Assembly (NCBI GenBank): GCA_961205875.1
Contig: OY540813.1
Coordinates: forward strand, 23,903,001-23,967,000
Length of the DNA stretch: 64,000 bases
From: Sialis fuliginosa
Lineage: Eukaryota; Arthropoda; Insecta; Megaloptera; Sialidae
Reading direction: 5' to 3'
Position numbers and translations under genes: made by a program
The notes under the pieces: model-generated
What the model saw: the letters and a program-made list of their open reading frames with translations, nothing else
Told to the model about the DNA's origin: nothing
Databases searched by the model: none
Shown here: positions 40,961 to 53,749 of the stretch, piece after piece
Layout of the letters: each line of letters opens with the position of its first letter
Numbering within the stretch: the first letter of the stretch is position 1

Positions 40961-42703
40961 GTCGCTTTCCTTACCGTTTCACACTTTTCGAACAAAGTTT
41001 CAATACCATGTACAGAAAATAGCAAAGCATGTAGATATATTCGGGAGTTATTTAATATAAATAATTTAGAAATACTATAATATTTTGCTATTTTAACATA
41101 ATACTGATAGATACCAATATAATTCTTAAAAGAAATAATCTTATAAACAGAAATACTCTAAATAGAGATTATAATTAGGTAAATTTTTAATATGCTCGTT
41201 TATTATTTAGTATAAAATTAACAAAAATATCGCTCGAATAGATGGTAGAGACGTTTTCAATTATTTTTCTTTTTTACGAATTTTTTAAAAATTGTTTTAG
41301 ATGGGGCCCAAAATTTTTCTGAGTAAAAATCCCAATTGTCAGAACACGCCACTACTATAATAGATCACTTAAAATTAGCAAAATCTTTGACAACGCTTAT
41401 AGTCAAAATAATGACATCTATTAACAAAATATTATTTGAAAACTCTGAGAGCTTATTACTCAAAAATTATTTGACATAAAATATACTTTATGTTTTATGG
41501 GGTTCTTTTTACAGCCTTCGATATTTTTCCACTTCATATATTCCTAATTTTAATATTTTGAAGCTTTCTTGTCGTCAAAGCCATAAAAATATTTTTTTAT
41601 CAAACTACAATTTTTGGGGATGAAGGTTGCCAATTAAGAATACTCCAATATTTAATTTGAAGAACCTACTACTGACCCGCAAAAATGTAGTTAAATAATT
41701 GATGACACTTGCATTATTAATAGAACACTATAACATTAATAATTCGAATACGTTGATACAAACTAAGGCTTTCGTTGTGAATTTAACTTTCAGGTAAGTA
41801 TTCCAATAATCATCTAGATAATAACGGTCAGTTTGACGTTACCTTATAATACCTTAATAAATTAAACTAAGAATTTATAATGATTGAAGTAAAACATATT
41901 CTGTTAAAAAACTGTATCTACAAAAGTATATTTGCTTTATATTCTTTATTCTCGTTTTTATTATATTTGCACAACTCAAGACAGGTGTTTACATTTTAAA
42001 TATTACCAAATGTATACACACATACACGCACGCATACATGGGCAGAGAAGTGTGCCTTCCTAAGCAGGTGGTACACCCAACTACTATAACATCGCGTATT
42101 CATACATATAGACTACAAATTACCGCATTTTATTCTGAAGGGGCCGTAAATGTAGAAAAAAACGTCGTTTTTAATGAACTTTCGAGATGATATATTTGAC
42201 AATGTTTTTTCGGGAATTGTTTCAGTTTCTTTTTTTCGTTAGAATTATTATCCTCGGTACGTTAAGTTAATTGGCAGACCTGTATTCGCAGAACTAGGCA
42301 GTGAAAAAGATATTTGTGTGATTGTTAAGTGTACGAATTAACATAATGAATATGAAGTACGCAAGGATACATATTTTACTTGCCGTATCCAGCGATGCAT
42401 GTTAAATTATGTTTTGTTTCATAAACAAGCCAAATATTCGTAAGAGAAATAATAAAAATTAATTTAAATGATATCTAACACATCATGCAATTCTTTAGTT
42501 TCGTTGTGTAAATTGCAACTATTCATGCTTTGTTATATTGAATATATGATTGTGACGGATTGCGGTCTAACTTCAGAAGGATCTATCTCATTGATTATTT
42601 ATATTACTATCGCCGTTAATGAACTTGGTTTAAATAATAGGCAAATAAATTGTTTGTTTTCGAATTTCTCAAAAGCAAATAAACTATTGCTGTATGTAAT
42701 GTA

Positions 42704-42714
42704 CCCCCCCCCCC
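42704..42714. repeat. homopolymer of 11 C
   Basis: A run of eleven C after GTA, rare in this A/T-rich background. It adjoins repeat family A copy 2 and may mark a slippage-prone site. Confidence 0.9.
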
Positions 42715-42779
42715 ATCCTCCCTTACACACGATTTTGATGATATTAAAATGGGACTATCCACAAGCCAGACCCAACCAA

Positions 42780-42975
42780 CCAACCAAGTTTCGTTAATGC
42801 CCGTTCAGTGGTTCATGAGTTATGCGTGTGAAAAGGATTCAGGGATTCAGACACGGAACAAAAAGTGTTTGTCTTGACCTGAAACGGAAAGATCAAGTTA
42901 AAATTTTTAAATCGGAAAACATTTTTTTCTCATTTTAAAACGATCACAAAACTTCTCGTATCTTCGATATGGCGA
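42780..42975 (-). repeat. dispersed repeat family A, copy 2 (inverted)
   Basis: In inverse order this matches 17321-17560: CAGTGGTTCATGAGTTATGC, ACCTGAAACGGAAAGATCAA, CTCATTTTAAAACGATCAC and CTTCTCGTATCTTCGATA. The two copies sit about 25 kb apart within the same gene. Confidence 0.6.
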
Positions 42976-44569
42976 GGAAGTAAAATTAAAAACTATTACA
43001 AATTATCGAATTATTATTTTTTAAATTAGTACGTTTGCTGATTCTAATTTAGTATTATAACGAATATATATATTCTAATAGTCAGACATAAACCCATCTA
43101 ACATACAAAGGACAACCGGTGAAAATTGCACTGGAAGACAACAGCGGCCGTGCAAAATTGGAATGCATAAAGGTAGTTATGCATAACGTACAGAGAGCAG
43201 ATGCAGCAACTGTGCGGATATTTTAAATAATTCCATACTCCTGCGGCTGTCCATCTAGAGCAGTGTTGTTATTGTCTCGACGTAATTTCCCTCCAACGTG
43301 GGATGAAGATTACCGCGCTGCAAACAACTTAAAATTATACCGCAAACTTTTGAGATATATGGCAAATATTGCTTTCGATACAAAACACGTAATTTTGTAC
43401 GATGGTCGCTTTAGTTTGATGTATGCGTGTATAATTATATTTTTTTTGTATATTATATTGAATTTAATTTCCTTGAGTATACCTATGGAGATTTTTCATA
43501 TTATTTCTAGTGTTTATTATGACGTGAAGTTGAAATATTTATGCATTTAAATACAGAAGTATGAAAATAATGAAAAATGTAAATATAAATTTTTGTTTAT
43601 CCTCCATCCAGGTTCCCTTTTTGATCCTTATGTTATAATTGTAAAAAAGCTCAAGCCGAATAGGTTAATTTTTTTATTTATTATTCAAAAGACGATAAAA
43701 AGTAGTAGATTATATCAGGGGTCCCCTAGGAAGGTTTTTTCAAATTTTGAGTTTTGTATTTTTATTCTTGAAATATAGTTTTTCAAATTCATTAACTTGT
43801 ATTTCCAATAAATTAGATCTGCGTATTAGTGCGTATGTGAATAAATTCTTTAATAAAAAAATATGATATTGTTTTTTTGTTCATTTCTATATTTTATATA
43901 ATCTATATTGATTTCGATATACATACTCATACTGTCTTAGAGAAGCATTCAGGAAAGAAAAAGACAACATGTTCTTCATTTTTATCCTAATTTTTCAGAA
44001 ATAAGAATTTTGGAAAAATGTGTAAAGGAATTTTTTTATTGTTCTTATTAAATTATTATTTTTGTAAAAACAGATTCACAAGATATTAAAACGATACAAA
44101 CTTATATTTTTTCAAGTGGTTACATTTTTATGCGACATAACAGTCCGTTCTGTAAAAAAATTAACTTGTAATTTTATACCAATTGAAACCTGCCTCGTTT
44201 TGCCCTAGTGCGAAAATATATAAGATTAAATTTAATCTATCTTTTAAAACTAAACAAAAAAGTTAATGCAGCTATAAATACATTGAGACTGAAAAATACT
44301 ATACTTAAATATAACAAAAAAGTCTTAAACGATCAAATATAAAACAAAAAAACGCCCATTTAAATGTAATAATTCAGTAACAGTATATTATTATATGCAC
44401 ATAATAATAACCCTTAATTTATGTTTAAAAATACATCATAATTTAGCCTGCAAAAGTTCGCAACAAAAATGCATCAATAAATAACATTCAGCGTGTAATT
44501 TTTCATAATAAAAAACATCTCCTACACCGAAATCGAAGAAAATAGCGAATTAATTTATATATAAGTTAT

Positions 44570-44860
44570 TCATAACTTCGGGCACATTGCAGTTGCTCAA
44601 TCATAATACAAGTTATTTAAAAGCCCCGAGAAATAATAAGTGTAAAAGTATGAGCTCTGTCCAGGACATAATGCACATTATCAAGTAGTCCATATAGTAG
44701 AATCACGGTGTTAGATAAATCAACCATTCATTGCAATTGCAGTAACCAAAACTACTGAGGCTAAGGTCATATACCAGCCTACATGCCTATGAGCAATCCT
44801 GTAAATAAATTAATGTATTGATATTTTTTGTTCCATAATTGTGAACACGGTTAGAAGCGA
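44570..44860. promoter_or_regulatory. regulatory candidate in intron 2
   Basis: A repeat-poor, higher-complexity block without open frames, containing ATTGCAATTGCAG and AGCTCTGTCCAGGAC. It stands out from the A/T-rich filler on either side. Only composition supports it. Confidence 0.2.
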
Positions 44861-45169
44861 GGCGAGCTGAACAAACATGTATATGGTTGAGCACAACACT
44901 TTGTCAGTTTTCTAATTATGACACCAATGTTTAATTTAGAATACAATTGCATTGTCAATAGCATTTAAAGTTGAAACGTCGGTCATTCATAATTCAAAAT
45001 AAAATTCAGTATAAGTTCATAAAAAATAAAGACATGTAAAAAGGATGTCATTTTACCTATGTATCTTCAAGTAAAAAATAACGTTAAACTTCTGAGTAAT
45101 AAACAAAGATGAACTCAACAAATCTCCATACGTAATTATTGTGAGAATAAATTAAACAAGTACAATTAA

Positions 45170-45430
45170 CTCATTTCCAAAAATAATTACCCCCATGCCA
45201 CATGTTCGCACAAACTCACCCAACTCATACTACACCGTGAGTACAACACGGGACATGAAAAATGGTTTGCATCATAAATTTATGCAAAATGCAGTAGATG
45301 CAATTTTTATCCAGCCCATATTTTTATTTGCTCCAGGAGACTAACGCTCCGCTGAAATAATGTGCGTTACAGATGCACAATTCCGTTAATTAAGTCAGTC
45401 CGCATACATTATACTGGCATGTTTATTATA
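45170..45430. promoter_or_regulatory. regulatory candidate in intron 2 with homeodomain/POU-like sites
   Basis: The block contains the near-palindrome TTTGCAT-CATAAATTTATG-CAAA (45266-45288), combining POU-like TTTGCAT and Cdx/Abd-B-like TTTATG words, plus GTTAATTAAG (about 45386) and CTCCAGGAGACTAACGC. There is no repeat or coding signal. Confidence 0.25.
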
Positions 45431-46589
45431 TCTAAATATTCACTACTTACTTGTTTTGCGTTTTTTATATTCGTTTCAATAAATTTGTTTAATTTTGTCG
45501 CCATTTTTTTAATATAACGTAAAGTCATACATATATGCAGTAGAACTTTAGTTATTTAAGGACAACAATATCATTTATTAATAAACTAATTTGATCATGT
45601 GAAACGAAAAACTGTCTCACTTTCATACTTATTGTTAATTGTTCGCGTATTTTTCTTATTTTTTAGATTTACAAATAGTAGTTATCATAAATATCATATT
45701 TCAAAAAAGGACATATGAATATAACTTTCTTTTTTTAAATATGTTTTTTGCGTTTATATTTTATTATTTAAAAATTGAAATCTTATATTTTATACCGAAT
45801 GAGTTATTAAACGGATTTACAGAAAAATCAACTTTGATATATATTTTTAATGAAACATCCTAATGAAAATCTAAATCATAATTAGAGCACATAAAAAGGC
45901 AAATCAAGGAAGCATTTGGAGATTTTTCCTATTTTAGCTTTATCGAAGATTTTTTGTACCTATTTTGCTACATTTATTAAACAATAACGTTACATATTGT
46001 TGGGTTACTGCTAAAAGTTGATGTCCGCATTTTCAGTTTTAGGTAAATTAAAAAAGTGACGAATTCGGAATCTGTCATTTACATCTTATATAAAGTTTGT
46101 TAAGACGTAAATTATATATATTTTTTTTACTTAAACAGGAAAATATTGGTAAAAAACTAAAGGCTACATATAAATAATTATAAATAAAATAATATACATG
46201 ATTGTTTCAAAATTTTACATTTCGATTACTCTTTAATTGGTTTTAGGTAGTTACCATTTTATGGTAGTAGGTACTCTCGACATGTTGAATTATTTAGATA
46301 TCTTTTACAAAAAATTTTTACGTTATATTTTTGGGATTATATATAGATGGAAAAATGTAGGTACATGGTAAATTATAAAACCCAGTAAGATATCAATAAA
46401 AACATATCATTTAATAAATGTGTATTTTTACTACTCAATAAAACTTATAACAATATCATAAAACTTTTTCCCGTACAATTCAAAAAAATCAGATTGATTT
46501 ATAATAAACCAGCTGACTCTGAATCCCTACTGTTCCATTCTCTAAAAGCACAAAACATAAAAAAGAAACTATTATTCATAATCAGGCAG

Positions 46590-46940
46590 TAATCGCCACG
46601 CCAAAATTACAACAATAACAATATTGCAACAAGGCGTTCCAAACTTGATCCTTATGCAGTCGTTTGAAAGGGATCAAACCGGCACGAAACTGTCGGATTT
46701 CCGTTAAAATCTACCACTAATCTGCGGGCAGGCACCAACATTATCATTTATCTCATCTGATATCTATACACGCGATAAGGGCCATAATCCCTTGCACAGA
46801 CACGCCATTGTAACCTTACGTTACTCAGGAACTAGCCACGCTATGTAAAATGGCCACCACACATGCCATTCTAAGTACAACGTCACATATACCCTACCGC
46901 TTAGAATGGATATGTGTATTGTGCACATTCTAATATATCG
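46590..46940. promoter_or_regulatory. enhancer candidate in intron 2 with paired GATA sites
   Basis: A repeat-poor stretch of about 350 bp with more balanced base composition than its flanks. It contains two WGATAR matches on the minus strand within 13 bp (TTATCA at 46741-46746 and TTATCT at 46748-46753), a nearby GATAAG (46774-46779), and AAATGGCCACC at about 46849. Autoregulation by the GATA factor itself is a reasonable but untested idea. Confidence 0.3.
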
Positions 46941-47235
46941 ATACGTATGTATTAGCACTTATGTCTTTATTATAATGTGACCATTATGAAATTCGACTCT
47001 ATTGCGTGTGCCTTTAAAACCAGGTGATGTCAAGGGGTGTGTTTGTATGTTAAAAAATATAAACTACCCCTACTTCATAAATGTATAATGTTACAACATT
47101 GAGTATAATGTTCTTTGTTTGCAAAAGAAGTAAATAAATTTTAAAACGGGTATCGTTGTCAACCATTTTTCAAGAGTGTTAGAAAAAGGAGCCTACAAAA
47201 TGTACCCTCAACATTTGGTATTTTTTATATCGGAT

Positions 47236-47375
47236 TACACACGAGATGAGAATCAGATACGTCTCGTCTTAGTTTTTTAACTGAAGTCTTACAAGTGACA
47301 ATCTCATCTCGTTCTCGTCTCGAAAAAAAATCAGCCAGTATCGTCTCGTGTATGTAATCGGGACGAGTCTCCCTT
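47236..47375. repeat. dispersed repeat family B, copy 2
   Basis: CACACGAGATGAGAATCAGA, CTTACAAGTGACAATCTCAT and CTCGTTCTCGTCTCG follow the same order as in 12481-12700. The right end is near CGGGACGAGTCTCCC. Confidence 0.5.
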
Positions 47376-47669
47376 CAGCGTTCAATCTTAGTTTTTGACG
47401 CGATAGCATGAAAATTCAAAAACTGACAAAAAAGTTAAACTATTACTTTTTAACTTCGAATGTCTCTATTTTAATGAGTTTCAATTACCGAGCATCATCA
47501 AAAAAGAAAATAGTGTCTTCTATCTTACATTTCTGTGCATTAAAAACATACATTTGTACATATAAAGTTGTTTTTATGGTAGAATAAAAATAATTTATTA
47601 TTGCAGGATGCCTCAAACAAAACTATAAAACTTATTTACTATTTGGTTGTTTTATATGTTTTTTTTATA

Positions 47670-47992
47670 CTCACTGCCACTGGTTCTGAGTATCGGGAGC
47701 TCTATAATATTATATGTGGTTTATAACCACAATGTTAATAAAATTAATTAACTATATAGCATAAAACTGAATCATAAAAATGTACCTTATTAATTAAAGT
47801 ATATACAAAACATAGAAATGCTATAAAACTATAGAATCTTTATTTACAGATCCAAAAAATAAAATATTGAATAAATCAGGATTGAATTTTCGATAACTTA
47901 AAATTTTGATTAAATTATTAAAAAATTAAACAATTTTCAGTAACAGCATGTTGTGTCTGTTACTAAATGAGACGTAACTACGAGGTAACACT
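47670..47992. repeat. dispersed repeat family D, copy 2 (inverted order)
   Basis: This stretch begins with TCACTGCCACTGGTTCTGAG and ends with TTACTAAATGAGACGTAACT followed by ACGAGGTAA, the same two end words as 20222-20340. The middle is A/T-rich. It could be a short non-autonomous transposon, but the ends are not resolved. Confidence 0.3.
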
Positions 47993-48894
47993 GTCTTAAT
48001 TCATAGAAAATAAAAAAATATAAATATTCTTCCGAATTTTTTTCGACTGTTTAATCTTAATAATCATGTCTTAATAAAAACAATTACTTTATATATCTAC
48101 ATTTTTATTCAGAATTCAATAAACGTTGAAGGAGATTTTTTAAATTCATTAACTTCCGATATTATAAAGAATTTTCTCGCAAATAAAACCCAAATCCGTT
48201 TTTTCAGAGTATCGAATTGTTTTATGTTATCTATAGATTTGGTTCCTGTAGAAATTAAATTATTTAATCTTAATGGAAATAGCTCAATGTATACAGTTTA
48301 CTAGATCTACTATAGGTACTTAAAAAATTATTTTTAGAATAAAAATCCAACCCCAAAACTCTCGTAGTACCGCCCATGGACAAGGTACCTTTTCATATTT
48401 GTACAATTACGGTGCACATTTTCGTTGTTTGATTTTTTGAAACAGGGGGTACGATGGAGATAATAGAAATGATACAATAATGACTCGACATAGATAACGA
48501 TCAATAGCTGTTTCCTTCCTGTTTGACGGCCATCTTGTTTTACCTGTGTGTCTATAAATATGTTTTATGGCGATGTAAAAGTGCATCTGTGCATCACGTT
48601 TTCTTAAATTTTATTGTTGATTTCTGGGAAAGATATAATCATTTCTTTATATTTATTTTTACGTTTTTTTTTACTTATATTTAGATATTTTATAATTATA
48701 TTTACAATTTCATTTAAAACATCAAAAAAATTATAATTGACTAATTCGTAAGCAAATTGAAATGTTGTTCACTTTAATATTTTAATAAGTGCATTTCGTT
48801 TTTTTAAGGGCATCGCCGAACTGGTAACTATATTGTCAATTTTGAACTTTTTTAAAATTTATTATTGAAATGGTAAATGGAAAAAAATATTTTG

Positions 48895-48960
48895 CTTCCT
48901 CGCGCAATAACGAAAATACGAGAAGCTTTGTGATCGATTTAAAATGAGACAAAAAAATGT
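48895..48960 (+). repeat. dispersed repeat family A, partial copy 3
   Basis: ATACGAGAAGCTTTGTGATC followed by GATTTAAAATGAGACAAAA matches the left part of the copy at 17321. The remainder of the unit is absent, so this copy is truncated. Confidence 0.5.
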
Positions 48961-49559
48961 TATTATTTTTATTTTATTAATTTTTTCGGAGATTTATTTA
49001 GTTTGTAAAAGAAAACATGTTTTAAATAATCTACCTTATCTATAATTTATGTTATAACCATTTTTAGATATAACGATCGTTTTTAAGATATTCATCAACC
49101 GTTTATTTTAATTGAGATATTTATACCAGTTTTGGTCTGTTGAAAACGGGCTATTATCTTCCTTAATCAGGCACTGTTACAATTAAAATAAAAACGTAAT
49201 CAAAAATACACGCATATATACGACAATTTATTAAAGTAGCTATGACTTTTGTAAAATATAGTATCATTATCTATAATTAACCTGTGAAACAAAACCTAAA
49301 TATACGAACGCAAAATCCAAGTACAGCGAAACGTTAATTAAGTACTTATAAAATTAAACAAGAAAAATGTCAAGAAATGTTTCAAATGTGAACGAAGCAC
49401 AACACAAAAGAATGTTATTTAGTGTAACAGATACAGTTCCCTGTAATAGAGTTTACCGCTAAAACGTTTCAATGAGAACAGCATTTTTGAGACATTTGTG
49501 ATGAAATTCAATCCTGTATACTTTATAATAAAAAAACTCTAGTAATTTAATATCCCTAT

Positions 49560-49810
49560 CTGTTGAGCCGATTCGCTTACGTAAGTTTCATAATTTCTGT
49601 GGCCACATTCTACAGTGGCGATGATACTTTTATCTTCTTTTTAGTATCCGTGATAACAAATATTTTTTATTGTCGCTGCTAATAATAACAAGTTTTCGTA
49701 AGGTGTGGAAGAAGACGACAGTACATTGAGAACGGAGTTTATTGCCCAAACTACGCGAGACTGACAGCCTATGCAAATCCAACACAAAAACTCGCTTGTT
49801 TTCATTATGT
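49560..49810. promoter_or_regulatory. regulatory candidate in intron 2
   Basis: A higher-complexity block with two GATA motifs (TTATCT at 49630-49635; TGATAA at 49651-49656), TGTGGCCACATTC and GGTGTGGAAGAAGACGAC. No repeat copy was noticed elsewhere in the window. Confidence 0.22.
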
Positions 49811-50614
49811 GTAAACTTATTGAATTTAATACGCTCCTTTATTTTATTACCTTACCTTTTATGAAGTAGCATTTTTTTCAAAAATAAACATTTATCTTAA
49901 TGGGTGTAACAAATTTGATTTTATCTGAATTGTTAAAAATATTATACAGTGGACTCGAGGTAATTTGAACTGCCTATTAACTTGAATTGAACAGTAAGTT
50001 TAACAAAAAAAACAATATCTTTTGACTTCAGGAGTTAATATATCATGAGTCAATACAACCAACTGACAAAATAAAGTTGGATGATTTTTTAAAAAGAATT
50101 ATAATTTTAAAAAGCTGTCATCGGTGAAGAAAAAATATTTCACATTTTTTTTTAATATTTTAAAAAATTTAAAAAATGACAAGAAAATCGTTTTCCAGTT
50201 TGAGGTTTTTTTTCCTTGAAGAAAATTTTCTCTTCTATGCCCTATGATTTTTCAGTTACAAAATATACATTCCGACACATTCAGGTATCATGAGGAAAAT
50301 ATTAATTTAAAAAAAAAATCGGTTTAAAATACTACTTAAAAAAAGGCAGAAGATAATTTCAGTAACTTTTCTCGATACGAGATAACTTGAATTTTCACGA
50401 GATAAAATCAATACGAGACATCTGATACTGGGACGAGACTATCAGTTACAAACCCAAGATGAAACTTATCTAAACAGTACCTTCACTTACTTTGATATTA
50501 TTCCCATTAGAAAATATTTCCCATACGAGATATCGAAGACAGATCAATAAAATTCCATTGCATAATAATCTGTCTCAGTATACATATTAATAAATACACA
50601 TTACTGATTCCGTA

Positions 50615-50960
50615 TTCTTAGCTTTGCCTCTCCAAGCTCATTGTCTAACGCAGTCACAGTAGAAATTCCACCAAGTCTGCTTCGATTGGAGCCGATAATA
50701 CAAAGAATTAATTAAAATGTAATAATGACAAATTAAGACTTCTGCTCATGGTTCTGTCATAAAGTGTAAAACCCGATTGGTTATCGCTGAATCAGTTTGC
50801 GGTGCAAGCTAACAAGAAAAGAACAAACTGCATAGAATATTTGATTCGGCTAAAACTCATTTGAAATGTAAAAATCTCGCTATCGCTACAAGTTCAGTTA
50901 ATTTATCAAATAGATTGAATTAATGTGTGTTTATCGGTTAATCTATGTCGACTATATGGA
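50615..50960. promoter_or_regulatory. regulatory candidate in intron 2
   Basis: A block of balanced composition with ATTAATTAAAA homeodomain-like words, GATTGGAGCCGATAATA and CCCGATTGGTTATCGC (inverse CCAAT with a GATA core). It is without repeats or long frames. Confidence 0.2.
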
Positions 50961-51151
50961 TTGCTCTTATCAGATCAGCTGTAAATTACATAGTTAAAAT
51001 TATTTTGTCGATGGTTAAGTACCAACATGTATTGCAATATGGTCTTGTTCAATATTTAATACGGTTATATTATTATTGATTTATATTATTTATGCTATAG
51101 TTTTGTGATAAAATATTAAGAACCATAGAATCATTCAAAAGCTAAAACAAT

Positions 51152-51183
51152 TGACTAAATAAACACATGTGTTTATTTAGTCA
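51152..51183. repeat. perfect 32-bp palindrome
   Basis: Each half reads TGACTAAATAAACACA from the outside inwards, with no spacer and no mismatch. Each half contains a forkhead-like AATAAACA and an AP-1-like TGACTAA. It lies in intron 2, away from recognised repeats. Confidence 0.9.
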
Positions 51184-52139
51184 GTTTCGTATTTATCTCT
51201 TCATGAGCTATAGTTTTAAATCCAGCTTTTATTTTTCCGAAGAGAAATGCTTTCCTCTTGAAAAAAAAAATTAATTTAAAATCAAGAAATAAAAATATTT
51301 GACGTCTGTACCGTTTAAATACTAATTATTGGTGAATTCTTAAAACCGGGACTCTCAACAAGGCGTCTCAGTTCCTTCTCGTCCGAATTGAAGCGAGTCT
51401 CGTCTCATTATTTCGCGCTAGTATTTAATTATTCAGCCATAGTTTTTTTTAAATCAAACATCAAGTCCTGCAATAAGGTATAGTTATATAAATAATATAA
51501 AATACTATATAGGTACAAGTTGGTAGGTATATTTAGAAATTGTAGATAGTTTATTAAAATTGTTCACATTGAAATGAACAAATTTATAATGTTGTTTATA
51601 TTTTCTACATAATAAAATGCTGTGAATAATAGGTATGCTTTTGTTCTAGTTTCTGAAATATGTAGACACAGTGAAACAAAATCGATTCTTTAGATGTAGT
51701 TTTGTGCCATGTAATTCATATTTCAGCAAGGTTACACGCAGACAAACATAAAGATAATATTTTATTGATTGTGTCTACCGTTTTGACATATATCTACTTT
51801 TACATAACATTTTTGATCTAATTTATTTGTATAGATATTGTATAAAAGAGTTATAAAATGTTATGCTTAAATTGAACAGGCAAAAAATTAATAAAATCAA
51901 AATTGATCTGTACATATTCATTAGGGTGGTTCTGTAAACGAGACTAAAGGTTTTGTACTGTTTTAAAATATATACTGATTTTAGGAAAAGTAATATAGTA
52001 TATGTAGTAGCATAAAAATAGTTATTTCTATAGTATTAAAAGTCACTTTACAACGGTTAATACTATCTGCTAGATACATAATAATAAAAAACGGAAGAGG
52101 CTGTTGCATTGACACACAGTTTTAAAATAAAAGGATGAA

Positions 52140-52350
52140 TTGTCCCAACAATTAGTATTCATTGCACCAAGTGATTTCTTAGAATTATTACAGGAGCCGT
52201 CGGCGGCAATTGTTTCATCTATTAAGTGGAAAAGTGCCGGTCTCTGCTACATCTTGCAACTGATGCAATCATAGCATTCTATGATTTATTTCATACTGGA
52301 ATTATGCGTTCCAGCTTCATTGGTGGCGCCCTACTTGTGCTAAATTGTTG
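52140..52350. promoter_or_regulatory. regulatory candidate in intron 2
   Basis: A well-bounded stretch of higher complexity in very A/T-rich surroundings, with CAGGAGCCGTCGGCGGCAAT, AAAGTGCCGGTCTCTGC and TTCATTGGTGGCGCCC. It has no frame longer than a few tens of codons and no repeat copy in the window. Confidence 0.25.
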
Positions 52351-53749
52351 TTGTTTGTTTGTTTTTGAATTGTTGAGTAATTAATGATTTATTTGTATCA
52401 GTGTTAATTGTTTCTTGACAATTTTAATCATTTATTTTCAATAAGAAAAGGAAAATATATTGATATTAAGCAATGGTTAAAATATTTCAATTTAAATTAA
52501 TTTAAAATTTTACTTTTCTTTAAAATGTTCGTAATGGTTTTTAACTGTGCAGATTTTTTGCAAGATGTTTTAAATCCAAAATTAAAGGATTTAAAAAAAA
52601 TACAAATCGTCCTAATTTTTCTGATTTCATTAAACCATTTCAAAAGATCAGAAATCTCTAAAATACGTTAAATAATAAAATATGAATTTATGTCTTATAA
52701 AACAATTTATAAATACGAATCCTTTGCCATGACGCACGAAAATATATAAAAATATTCCATTTTATAAAAAGTCCATTGGTTAAAATATTTTTTTTTAATA
52801 TTTATTAAAATGTGTGTAATTTATAACCCAATAACTAATCGAAATATATTTTTTGAAAGGAAAAAAGGTACTTACATAATAATGTAAGTTAAATTTAGAA
52901 AAATAGTTTTAAATTAAAATCAAAACTAAAAATTAAATGTGAATTATTTACATTTATGATAAAACAAAACTTTAGAACAACGCGAACTCCAAACATTGCA
53001 AATATATTATTCTATCTATATGCCATCTAAAACTCGTATATTGAACTATGCAAATGACTAAATCAAAATTCAAAACAAATATTTTATGGGCATATGAAAT
53101 AAACTAGAATGAAATAGACAAATCGGTGGTAAGGTATACCTACTCGTTTATCATGCTTTTTATATTTAGTGTCATTGCTACTTACTATTAGCTATAGAAA
53201 TAATATAAAATGGCGTCATGTTTTAGTACCTACACTACTATTATTATTAGCATTATAAGAATCAAGTAGACGTGTAATTTACTAGTTTTTCTCAAATAAA
53301 TATTTATATCTATAGTATACTTTTACATTAAAAAATATATCATTTTTCTTCGTGTATAACAAGGTGTATAAAAATTAGTTCAGTTAAAAGATTCAATTAT
53401 AAAATTTAATTTTGGAAGTGACGGTTATGAACTAATAATAAATGAGGTTCTTATGCATTTGCAAAAATTTTACATATCTACTCAAAATCAGTGGATCTCA
53501 ACATTTTTAAAGACATTTAAGTAGGTATAACTTTTCGTATTTATTCTATTATTTTTATTAACTTAAAATTTCCTTACGGCTTCGCACAAGTTATTTTAAA
53601 ATTGATTTATTTATTCTTGAAATAAAGTAAAATTGATTGGAATAAACAGACAAAAATTCTAAAAACAGACAATATTATCTGTGAAACAAACGAAATATAG
53701 CCCTTCTCCGATAAAAAAATATATAGGTATATCCAGACGAGACCAGGGA

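Noticed and set aside
42468-42797. 109-codon plus-strand frame
   Set aside because: It runs into a C homopolymer and a dispersed repeat (family A), and has no protein-like features.
43263-43550. 95-codon plus-strand frame beginning in a GC-richer stretch
   Set aside because: The first 40 residues look slightly protein-like, but the second half is hydrophobic A/T-rich filler and no homology is recognisable. It may be a regulatory patch or TE scrap; not enough for a gene call.
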